Shown piece by piece: positions 26,767 to 36,000 of a stretch of DNA of 64,000 nt. Source of the DNA: Bacteroides cutis (GTDB lineage Bacteria > Bacteroidota > Bacteroidia > Bacteroidales > Bacteroidaceae). The stretch covers positions 248,001-312,000 of the forward strand of contig NZ_OEST01000004.1 of assembly GCF_900241005.1 (NCBI RefSeq), in the 5' to 3' direction. The translations under genes and the position numbers were made by a program. The first letter of the stretch is position 1. Every line of letters begins with the position of its first letter. The notes beneath the pieces are model-generated. The model did not search any database and had not been told where the DNA came from. It saw only the letters and a program-made list of their open reading frames with translations.

Positions 26767-29349
26767 ATGAGCAAAATCTTATTTCTAATGATGTTTCTCT
26801 TTGTAATTAGTATGCCGGATACATCGGCACAAACCAAAGAGAAGGCGACCATCCGGTTGACCGAACAAAACCTGATGCACGAAATGCGTAAAACCTCTTT
26901 ACCGCTGAACAATGCGATAGTGTCTGACCGTAAGGTATCCTTTCAGTGGCCTTTACCTAAAGATTTATCTGATAGGGAAAAAGGGGGGATCCGTTATAGA
27001 TTACGTTATGCGAAATCTCCATCATTTGCTGGTGATATCATCGAAACAGAAACACGTTGGCCTTTCTTCAATCCCGACGAAAACCTAACCCCCGGTAAAT
27101 GGTATTGGCAATATGGCTATATTACTGAAGGAAAAACGGACTGGAGCGAAATTCTATGTTTCACGGTGAAGGATAATCCTGAAACGTTTTGTCCGCCGTC
27201 ATTAAAGATCCTGCAAGCCAAGATACCACAATACCATCCCCGGGTAGTACTTGACAGGAATGAATGGGAGAGTATCAGAAAACGTAGTGAAGGTACTGAC
27301 GACCGTAAATCCTTTATGAGTCGTGCCTGTAAAATACTTGTTGTTCCCATGAAATCGGTGGATGATATCAATACTCATCTTGCAAAAGGATTGAAAAATG
27401 AGAAACAGCGCGAGGCTATGCTCACTCGTGAGAGTCGGCGTATCATTGACGCAGAAGAGTCCAATACTGACATTTTGATCCGTGCCTATCTACTCACTAA
27501 AGATGAGCATTATGCTGATGAAGCCATAAAACGCGTAATGAAAATCATTACTTGGGGCGATAGTGAAAAAGTAGTGGGTGACTTTAATGATGCTACATTA
27601 CTCTCCATCGCTTCGCAGGCATACGATGTTTTCTATGATCGGCTGGATGAGAAGCTTCGCCGTGATTTGTTGAACTGCATACAGAAGTATGGTAGTGAAA
27701 TGTATCAGCACTATCAGAATAACCTGGAAAATCATATCGCAGACAACCATGTGTGGCAGATGACTTTACGTATATTTACCATGGCTGCTTTCAGTGTTTA
27801 TGGTGAACTGCCCGAAGCATCTGAATGGGTAGATTATTGTTATAATGTGTGGGTGGCACGTTTCCCCGGATTGAACAAGGACGGTGGCTGGCATAATGGA
27901 GACTCTTACTTTCATGTCAACATCCGTACGCTGGTTGAAGTACCCTATCTCTATACCCGTCTCACTGGTTTTAACTTCTTCGATGATCCTTGGTATCAAG
28001 GTAGCGTTAACTACGTTATCTATCAGCAACCGCCTTTTTCCAAGTCGGGGGGAAACGGTAGTTCGCACCAGAATGTATTGACACCCAGTGGTCCTAGGGT
28101 GAGTTATGCCGATGCCATAGCAAAGTTGACGGGGAACTCATACGCAGCGGATTACGTACGTATCATCAGGGCTAAACAGCCTGAAATACTTCAACAATAT
28201 TGCATATCCAAGGCAGGTGGACTTGCTTGGTTCCGTATGCAGTGTCATAAGCCTCTACCCTCCGGTATGGGACTGAAGGATATGCCTATGGGATGTATAT
28301 TTCCACAAACCGGGTTAGCTTCTTTCTCTACTGACCTGAGTAATACTCCTAACAGCGCCATGTTCAGTTTCCGTAGTAGTCCTTATGGAAGTACTTCACA
28401 TGCCATCGCCAACCAGAATGCTTTCAATACCTTCTGGGCAGGAGAACCTCTCTTTTACAGTAGCGGACGTCATATTAGCTTTGTTGATCGTCATAGCGTT
28501 TATTGCCATCGTGCCACACGTGCCCACAACAGTATATTGGTGAACGGTATGGGACAACGTATTGGAACAGAGGGATATGGCTGGATACCGCGTTATTATG
28601 TAAGCGATAAAATCAGTTATGTGTTAGGTGATGCGTCTAATGCTTATGGTAAGGTTATCTCTCCCCTATGGCTGAAGCGCGGTGAACAGAATGATGTGGA
28701 TTATTCTCCCGAAAATGGATGGGACGAAACGGGATTGAAGACTTTCCGACGTCACATCATTACTCTGGGTAGTAGCGGTTATACTTTCATATATGATGAA
28801 CTGGAAGCTTCCGAACCTGTGACTTGGAGTTACTTGCTTCACACCATCACCAATCCAATGGAAATGGATAAGGCAAAAGACTATGTACATGTGCGGGCAG
28901 TCAGTAAACACGGACAGTCCGATGCTTATATTTATGCACCGGGCGAGCTGAAGACCGACACCACTAGCCGTTTCTTCGTGGAGCCGGTGAATTGGTTACG
29001 TGCCGATGCTGATGGTAACTTCAAGAAATATCCTAATCACTGGCACTTCACGGCTACTTCAGACAAACAGGTAGTCTATCGCTTTGCTACCATTGTCTAT
29101 ACTCATGCCAAGGATGGCGTCGAAGAAGCTGAATTCGCTCCCCGCCTTTTGAAGAACGGCAGTTGGCAGGTGGATGATTGGAATATCCAAGCGAATGTAT
29201 CGATCCAAGGTGTTCCGTCATTTGAGGTGCGAAATACGGGCAAGGGCAATGAAGCGAGTATCACTTATAAAGATGGTGGTGAAACAGTTGTGTCCGACGG
29301 AAAGAGAACGGTGAGATTGAGAGACCAAGTACCCGAATTGGAGATATAG
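26767..29349 (+). CDS. PL15-type lyase, DUF4962 + heparinase II/III
   Basis: The protein has 860 residues with a Sec signal (LFVISMPDTSAQ) and no lipobox Cys, unlike its paralogue at 12839. Candidate catalytic residues are His328 (ADNHVWQM), Tyr381 (GDSYFHVN) and His545 (STSHAIANQ). Long motifs are shared with the 12839-15445 product (RAHNSILVNGMGQ, GTEGYGWIPRYY, LGDASNAYG), so it belongs to the same exolytic heparinase type. It faces away from the 23962-26439 lyase across a 327-bp control region. The difference in localisation signal suggests a division of labour (periplasmic soluble versus membrane anchored), which is inference. Confidence 0.9.
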   Translation: MSKILFLMMFLFVISMPDTSAQTKEKATIRLTEQNLMHEMRKTSLPLNNAIVSDRKVSFQWPLPKDLSDREKGGIRYRLRYAKSPSFAGDIIETETRWPFFNPDENLTPGKWYWQYGYITEGKTDWSEILCFTVKDNPETFCPPSLKILQAKIPQYHPRVVLDRNEWESIRKRSEGTDDRKSFMSRACKILVVPMKSVDDINTHLAKGLKNEKQREAMLTRESRRIIDAEESNTDILIRAYLLTKDEHYADEAIKRVMKIITWGDSEKVVGDFNDATLLSIASQAYDVFYDRLDEKLRRDLLNCIQKYGSEMYQHYQNNLENHIADNHVWQMTLRIFTMAAFSVYGELPEASEWVDYCYNVWVARFPGLNKDGGWHNGDSYFHVNIRTLVEVPYLYTRLTGFNFFDDPWYQGSVNYVIYQQPPFSKSGGNGSSHQNVLTPSGPRVSYADAIAKLTGNSYAADYVRIIRAKQPEILQQYCISKAGGLAWFRMQCHKPLPSGMGLKDMPMGCIFPQTGLASFSTDLSNTPNSAMFSFRSSPYGSTSHAIANQNAFNTFWAGEPLFYSSGRHISFVDRHSVYCHRATRAHNSILVNGMGQRIGTEGYGWIPRYYVSDKISYVLGDASNAYGKVISPLWLKRGEQNDVDYSPENGWDETGLKTFRRHIITLGSSGYTFIYDELEASEPVTWSYLLHTITNPMEMDKAKDYVHVRAVSKHGQSDAYIYAPGELKTDTTSRFFVEPVNWLRADADGNFKKYPNHWHFTATSDKQVVYRFATIVYTHAKDGVEEAEFAPRLLKNGSWQVDDWNIQANVSIQGVPSFEVRNTGKGNEASITYKDGGETVVSDGKRTVRLRDQVPELEI

Positions 29350-29482
29350 GGAACATGGAGTAATTCGAGCTCTCTTCTTTATAAAGAAGTATTCTCATTC
29401 TTGTGGAAAAAGGGTCTGAGGTATAAAATATACTTCGGGATGATAATTGGATATGAGTATTTATATATTAATTTAATAAAAA

Positions 29483-30364
29483 ATGATGAAAACAAAGTAT
29501 TTAATCCTGGTTACTGTTTTGCTACTGATGGGTGGTTGTATACCGGTGAACAAAGGAGCGAAACAAGTGGGCGAAGAAGAGGCTATGGATACTCTTTCGC
29601 AGAAAAATTATGAATATATTTCAACTGTTCGTCTCACTGTGAGTGAGGGCAAACGCCTTATTGCCAAAGGTATCGCTGCCAATAAGGATATACGTGAACG
29701 TTTGGAGAATGGAATGATTATCATTACTTTGGGGACTACCAATACCTATATTGCTGAAGAACTTGCCGGGTTTGATGCTCCACGTGGCAGTTTTGTTACC
29801 GGGCGGATCTATCCCAGTTCTAAAGAAGATTTTCAGAAAGGGATGAAACGCTGTTCCGAGATTATACTGGTCAAAGGAAAGATAATGGAAATGAGCTATG
29901 CGGATGCGCTTGCCAAGATGACCCCCCAGGACATTATATTCAAAGGCGCCAATATGGTGAACTATGCCAAACGTCAGGCTGCTGTATGTACGGGTGCGCC
30001 CGATGGAGGTACTGTGGCTCGCTTGCGTCGTTACACTGACAAAGGACAAGGACGCTGGATATGTCCCGTAGGTTTGGAAAAGAGTACAACGCAAGACCTT
30101 TTCGATATTCAGAAGATAACGAACGGTAGCCATGCCGAACGGAATAATACAGTGAAGTTGAATGTGACAGAGGGGAATATTTACACCGAGATAGAAGCTG
30201 TAAAGGAGTTTGCCGATGTGGATGTATTTGTTACTGCCAGAGGAGGTGTAGATGGTGCTGAGGGAGGCGTATCATTACTGGTATGTGGTCCTAAGGTTGA
30301 AGTACAGAAAGTGGAGCTTTTGGTGAAACAGATAAGTGGCGAACCGGATTTCATTGAGAGATGA
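29483..30364 (+). CDS. Lipoprotein of unknown function in the lyase cluster
   Basis: This 293-residue protein has lipobox LLMGGC (Cys near residue 19). A second ATG at 29486 is also possible. The mature part has a segment ERLENGMIIITLGTTNTYIAEEL that recalls the glycine-rich loop of NagB/RpiA-like folds, then ARGGVDGAEGGVSLLVCGPK near the C-terminus; both are given here only as blocks. I do not recognise the family. It follows the PL15-like gene by 133 bp on the same strand and ends at a shared terminator, so it may belong to that transcript. A carbohydrate role is suggested only by position. Confidence 0.75.
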   Translation: MMKTKYLILVTVLLLMGGCIPVNKGAKQVGEEEAMDTLSQKNYEYISTVRLTVSEGKRLIAKGIAANKDIRERLENGMIIITLGTTNTYIAEELAGFDAPRGSFVTGRIYPSSKEDFQKGMKRCSEIILVKGKIMEMSYADALAKMTPQDIIFKGANMVNYAKRQAAVCTGAPDGGTVARLRRYTDKGQGRWICPVGLEKSTTQDLFDIQKITNGSHAERNNTVKLNVTEGNIYTEIEAVKEFADVDVFVTARGGVDGAEGGVSLLVCGPKVEVQKVELLVKQISGEPDFIER

Positions 30365-30385
30365 TTAAACGCCGGAAAATAGTTA

Positions 30386-30418
30386 AATCCCCCTACTCCT
30401 TTGTGGGGTAAGGGGATT
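30386..30418. terminator. Hairpin between convergent lipoprotein and lyase genes
   Basis: AATCCCC (30386-30392) pairs with GGGGATT (30412-30418), with further TAC/GTA and CC/GG pairs inside. T-runs are poor on both sides, so termination may be partial. Confidence 0.6.
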
Positions 30419-30436
30419 CATATATAAAATGAAAGT

Positions 30437-32890
30437 TTATCTCATTTCCCATTTATCCTCAAATTGGTCATATAGTATGGGAGTCTCTTTGTCATGACAG
30501 ATAAATCTTTTTCCATCGGCTTCTATTTCTTTCCTTCCATAACTGAAAAGAGTGGCATTGTTTTCATTGCTGATTTGTAACCGGGCGGTATGTCGGACAT
30601 TCAGTTCTGCTTCGACCACCCAGCTGCCAATCTGGAATTTGTTTCCTTCAAGACGTACAATGTTGATAGGATGTTTGTCTGCATTATGTACATGGATAAT
30701 GGTTAGAATACGGTTGGCTTTGGTATTTTTAAAGTTAGCGGTAAGTGACCATTCTTTACTGAAATCCTCACCGCGTTGGGCATGCGTAGTATCAAAATCT
30801 GCAACATATTTATCTGTCTGTTCGATGGTGCAGGGTGTGTTACTAAAAATCTCTGCTACGGCACAGAAATACTCTTTCTGGTTGAGGGTGGTAAGTTTGT
30901 TGCCATCGATATCGAACTTCACAGGACTGTGAAGCAGCCAGTTCCATGTTACAGCTTTCGAGGCTTCCAGATCATCATAAATCACTATGATATCGGGATA
31001 AAGGAAAAGGATGTGTCGTTTGAAGTTCTTTAAAGGAGTGGCACCAAAACCATTTTCACGCGACTGACAGAGCCCCTGCTGTGAAATCTTTTTGTGCCAC
31101 ATATGTACATCACTGGTATCACGATAGGCATTTGAAGCGTCTCCCAAGGCGTATGCAATATGTTTACCATTGAATGCATGGGTGATTTTGCCGTAAGCTT
31201 GGGGGGAGAATGCCTGGCCTATACCATCTATCATCAGTGTGTTGTGTCCACGCGTGTTACGATAATTCAGCAAGTTGTGCTTGTCTGAATAATTGGAGTA
31301 GAAGCCTATGGAACGATAAACCGCCTTGCCACGATAATGCAGGTTGAAAGCATTTTGATTGGAGTGGGTATGATTGCCGGAGCCGAAAGTACTGGAGCGG
31401 AAACTCAGTGACAAATTATTCTTGAGATTTTTCAGGTCGGAATTGGCAATCAATTCACCGGTATCTTTAAACCAGATGGCTTTGGGAGCATCGGCGGGTA
31501 GTTCACTGTTCCGGGGGCGCGGTTTGTTTAGTACCATACGGTAAAGGCGTGTTTCGTCCTCACGAATATACCCTTGGTTTACAGAAGAATACCAGGCGGC
31601 ATATGGGTCACCTGTGATACGAGCCAAAAGGTCGGCAAATGCACTACGTATGCGTAAAGGTTTAGGATTAGTCTGTTCGTGTCCGTCACCGAAACCGGCG
31701 CTCATGGATCCTGGTTGCCAAGTGTAAAGTAATCCCATGCCGGCATTTTTATACCAAGGGTGTTGGAAGAAGTCAAATCCGGTGATATATGAGAAAAGGG
31801 CAGGTACATAATAATGTGTAATGGCATTGGCGCTGAAGTAACAGGTTCCATTGTGCCAGTTACCATCACGGTTGAAACCGGATGCCGGGGCACGGGCAGT
31901 CCACAATTCATAGAAATATTTCACGTAGGTCTTGGCTTGGGGATATTTCTCATAGAGAACAATGGCGGCTTGAAGGAAATGGCGGATACTGAACTGCCAG
32001 AAGTGTTCTTCATAGAGAAAGTTTTCCGGTATGCCTATCATTCCGTTCATGTGTTTGTAGAGAATGTATAGGATGATTTTCTCAATCTTCAGACGTTCGT
32101 CGGGGGTGAAGCGCTCATAGCAAGTTTCGTAAGTACAGGCCATGACATAAGCCATGTCTCCGGCATTGAAATCGTTGGCGAGAACCTTCTTATCCATATC
32201 GGCATTGAGGATACAACGCACATTCTGTACCATCTTATCGGCATAGAGGTCGCGTTGGAAGAGCTGATAGGCTGTGAGTAGTTTATCGGTGTTTTTGTAC
32301 AGTTGACCGACTTGTCTGTAAATTTTCGTGTCGTTGCGGAAGTCCATAGACAACGCATCGCGCGATTCGGCAACTACCTCATCATATTCGGGATGTTGGC
32401 GAAAATGGCGGCGTGCTTCTGGCAATTGGTCTTGTAGAAAGCAGTAGATGCGGTTGTGTGTTTTAGGGATGTTATTCATGAACTTGTCTAACGTAGGAGT
32501 CACGAAGACAGGAGTATTTTTATCTACCGTGAATTGATAAGTCTTGCTCCATGCCATTTGTGTGCCGTCATTGCTGACTGAACGGAAACGCCAGTACCAC
32601 ACCCCGGGCTTTAGTTTGCGATGTGGATTGAACATATACCATGCTAAGGGTTCGGAAAGTATGGTATCCTCACCAGTAAAGTCTTTGTTCGGCGAGAGGT
32701 TGAATTGTAAGAAGTCAGCTTCTCTCATATTTTTGGGTACGATGAGAGGAGTAGGATTGATGAAAAGGGTATGTTCTTCTTGCGGAAAGGGAGTCTTACG
32801 CACAAACTCATGTACGCTTTTTAGGTCATTTGCATGGATGGAGACAAACGAGAGCGTGAAAATTACTAGTAAAAAAGTTGTTTTATTCAT
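30437..32890 (-). CDS. Heparinase II/III-family lyase, DUF4962 type, paralogue of 23962-26439
   Basis: The protein has 817 residues with a Sec signal (LVIFTLSFVSIHAND). Domain order matches its paralogue: beta-sandwich, alpha/alpha barrel, heparinase II/III domain. The triad positions are His296 (YEEHFWQF), Tyr351 (TCYFSANA) and His507 (GSGNHTHSNQ). The residue before His296 is Glu, where the other three lyases in the window have Asn; this may alter substrate-carboxylate handling. The gene lies upstream of, and is transcribed in the same direction as, no other gene; the HTCS gene ends 173 bp before its start on the same strand. Substrate is inferred to be glycosaminoglycan. Confidence 0.85.
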   Translation of the reverse strand: MNKTTFLLVIFTLSFVSIHANDLKSVHEFVRKTPFPQEEHTLFINPTPLIVPKNMREADFLQFNLSPNKDFTGEDTILSEPLAWYMFNPHRKLKPGVWYWRFRSVSNDGTQMAWSKTYQFTVDKNTPVFVTPTLDKFMNNIPKTHNRIYCFLQDQLPEARRHFRQHPEYDEVVAESRDALSMDFRNDTKIYRQVGQLYKNTDKLLTAYQLFQRDLYADKMVQNVRCILNADMDKKVLANDFNAGDMAYVMACTYETCYERFTPDERLKIEKIILYILYKHMNGMIGIPENFLYEEHFWQFSIRHFLQAAIVLYEKYPQAKTYVKYFYELWTARAPASGFNRDGNWHNGTCYFSANAITHYYVPALFSYITGFDFFQHPWYKNAGMGLLYTWQPGSMSAGFGDGHEQTNPKPLRIRSAFADLLARITGDPYAAWYSSVNQGYIREDETRLYRMVLNKPRPRNSELPADAPKAIWFKDTGELIANSDLKNLKNNLSLSFRSSTFGSGNHTHSNQNAFNLHYRGKAVYRSIGFYSNYSDKHNLLNYRNTRGHNTLMIDGIGQAFSPQAYGKITHAFNGKHIAYALGDASNAYRDTSDVHMWHKKISQQGLCQSRENGFGATPLKNFKRHILFLYPDIIVIYDDLEASKAVTWNWLLHSPVKFDIDGNKLTTLNQKEYFCAVAEIFSNTPCTIEQTDKYVADFDTTHAQRGEDFSKEWSLTANFKNTKANRILTIIHVHNADKHPINIVRLEGNKFQIGSWVVEAELNVRHTARLQISNENNATLFSYGRKEIEADGKRFICHDKETPILYDQFEDKWEMR

Positions 32891-32953
32891 AAATGTCAGC
32901 CTTTTTGTTTAATGAATTATTAGATTTGTATGATGTATCTGTTTTAGTTACTG

Positions 32954-33042
32954 TAAAGATAATGATACAAAATCCTTTTTTACAGAGGCTGATGTTGAAT
33001 AAAAAGTGGAACAAGTTTACCATTGTTTCACTTCTGTTGAAT
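32954..33042 (-). promoter_or_regulatory. Candidate HTCS operator and promoter for the 32890-30437 lyase gene
   Basis: On the minus strand ATTCAACAGAAGTGA (33042-33028) is identical to the site at 3834-3848. The -7-like box TATCTTTA (32961-32954, one base from consensus) lies 66 nt downstream and the start codon 63 nt beyond it. The motif sits just after the 3' end of the HTCS gene. Confidence 0.6.
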
Positions 33043-33062
33043 ATAGTTTTAATTATGTATAT

Positions 33063-36000
33063 TTACTTGATCTCTTTCCCTTTGGTATACTCTGATGGTA
33101 AACAGCCAAAGTATTTTTTGAAACTTGTAGCGAAGTAAGAAGGTGTATTAAATCCTACCATTGTACTGATTTCCGCTACGGTGTATCGTCCCTCTTTCAG
33201 TAGTTTACTTGCCTTGTTAAAACGCATCTTCCGGATAAATTCATTCGTCGATTCTCCTGTCAGAGCTTTCAATTTCAAGTGTAGATTGGAGCGGCTCATG
33301 CACATTTCACGGGCAAATTCATCAGTGGAGAATTCTACATCATCCAAATGTTTCTCCATAATTTCTACCGCTTTTTTAAGTAGTTCCTCATCCATGGAAT
33401 TGAGCGCAATCTTTTTCGGTTCGATATCCAGTGACTTGGAATAGTGTTCGATGGCACGATAACGTGTACGGAACAGGTTTCTGATTTTTGCTGTGATTAC
33501 CGCCATGGAGAATGGTTTCGGAATGTAGTCATCTGCACCTACCTGTAGTCCTTCCAGTTGTTCCTTTATCTCGGTCTTAGCAGAAAGGATGATAACAGGA
33601 ATATGACAAGTACGCAGGTTCTGCTTGATTTGTTTGCATAATTGCAGACCATTCATGACGGGCATCATTACATCGGTTAGTATCAGGTCAATTTTTTGCT
33701 CTTTTAATATACTGAATGCCTCCTCGCCATTCCCGGCTTTCAGTACGTGGTAGGTTTTGCTGAGTTCATCACACAGGTATTGCCGGATTTCCGTATTGTC
33801 TTCTACGATCAATATGTGCTCTTTTTCATGTTCATTGTCCACAGTGGTTTCAACTTCTTCTTTAGCAATTTCCGTATCGACTACATACATAGCTTGATTA
33901 TTAGTTGTGTAGTTAGGTTGGTCTTCTTTCAACTCTTGTTCTGTAGCTCTTTCTTCGGGTTTATAGGCAGACTCTTTGGTTGGCAGATAGATGGTGAATG
34001 TACTTCCTGCACCTTCTTGGCTTTCCAGTTCGATATGTCCATGATGTAGTTCTACAAGACGTTGTACCAGCGACAGACCGATGCCACTGCCGATATGCTC
34101 ATTGTCTACTTGATAGAAACGTTCGAATATTTTTCCCTGCTTGTCAATGGGTATTCCGTTACCTGTATCTTTTACTTGGAGTATTAACTGATTATCCTCT
34201 TCTTTCAAAGTGACAGTGACACTTTGTCCCTCGTCGGTATATTTGAAGGCGTTGGAAAGCAGATTATTCACAATAAGTTCCAAGTAATTGGGATCGCAAA
34301 GTACTTTTCTTCCTTCTACATTAGAATGAAAGTTATAAGTAATTCCTTTGCGTTGGGCCAATCGGTCGTAGAATAAGAAATCTTTTTCAATGACTTTGTG
34401 GATGAAATTGGATTTTACTTTAAGTCCGAATACTCCCAACTCCGCACGTCGGTAGTCCATTAATTGATTTACCAAATGTAGCAGGTGAGTGGTATTCCGT
34501 TGTACGTGTTCCAGTTGCTTGTGTATCCAGCGGTCACTAACGTTGTCCAGTACCTCTTGTAGAGGAGCTAGAATTAAAGTCAGCGGGGTTCGTAGTTCAT
34601 GGGAAATGTTAATGAAGAAACGCAACTTCATTTCGTTCACCTCTTTCAGCCGTTCTTTGTCCACTCGTTCCATTTGTAACTGTGCTTCCATACTTTTTCG
34701 TAACCAGAAGTAACGGAAGATGAAAATCGTGATAGCAATGAATGCGATGGTAAACACTAAGATTGCCCACCATGTTTTATACCATACGGGTAGGACAATG
34801 ATTTCCAATTCGGTAGGAACTTCATTCCATTTGCCGTCGCTGTTGGCTGCTTTCACCAAAAATAGATAAGTACCTTGTGGGAGGTTTGAGTAGGATACTG
34901 TACGTAGCGTACTTGAGTAGTACCATTCTTTGTCATAGCCTTTCAGCATATATGCAAATGTGTTGTGATCGCCTGAGATATAGTTGGATACTACGAAGTC
35001 CAGCGAGAACATGGATTGTCCGGCGCTCAAAGTAATGCTGTGCGTTTCACTGATGTTTTTTTTCAGTATTCCTGTTTCGTCACCTGGTTGAACGGTCTTG
35101 TTGAAGAGCCGCAAATGTGTGATGATTACCGGTGGAATATATGGATTATCCACCATCTGTTCGGGATAGAAAGTCGTGATGCCGTTGATACCTCCGAAAT
35201 ACATTTGTCCGTCTTTGGTTTGGTAACCGGCATTTTCCATAAACTGATTGCTTGGCAAGCCATCAGAAGCGATATAGTTTCTGAATTTTTCCGTTACCGG
35301 TTGCATGCAACTGAGTCCTTTGTTGGTACTTATCCAAAGTTTACCGAAGGAGTCCTCAAGAATGGCATGTATCACGTTGTTGGGGAGTCCGTGACGTGTG
35401 GTGTATTGTTTTACTTCTTTCTTATCTTCATCAAAACGGTAAAGTCCGCTACGTGTTCCTATCCAGAAGATACCATTGTGCGCTTCATATATGCAGTTAA
35501 CGTATTTATTATTCAAGGAGTATTTTGCGGGTAATACCGGAGAAGCTGTCAATTCATTATTCTTTTCCTGATGTACAGCCAATCCTTTTTCACCTCCCAA
35601 CCATAAACGATTTTTACTATCGCGCAATATCGTCATAATTCGTTCGGGTGTCATTGGCTGACCGTCTGCTTGCTTCTCAATACGAGTGAATATCTTGTTT
35701 TGGGGATTGAAACGCAATAGAATGTTCAAACCACTTAACCACAGTTCACCGTCCAGAGTAGGTTTAATGGCATAGATATTTTTAATTTCACGGTTATTCA
35801 GTGTTTCTATCCGTCCTGTATTGCGGTGTAGAATACTAAGACCGCCGGTATGTGTACCTATATACACTAAATTGTTCTTTTCGTCTACATAGAGTGCCTT
35901 GATATCATTGGATTCAAGTCCGTCTTTCATTGTATAATAGGTGAAACATTTGGTGTACTTATCATAATAATTTAAACCACCATTATTTGTTCCTATCCAA

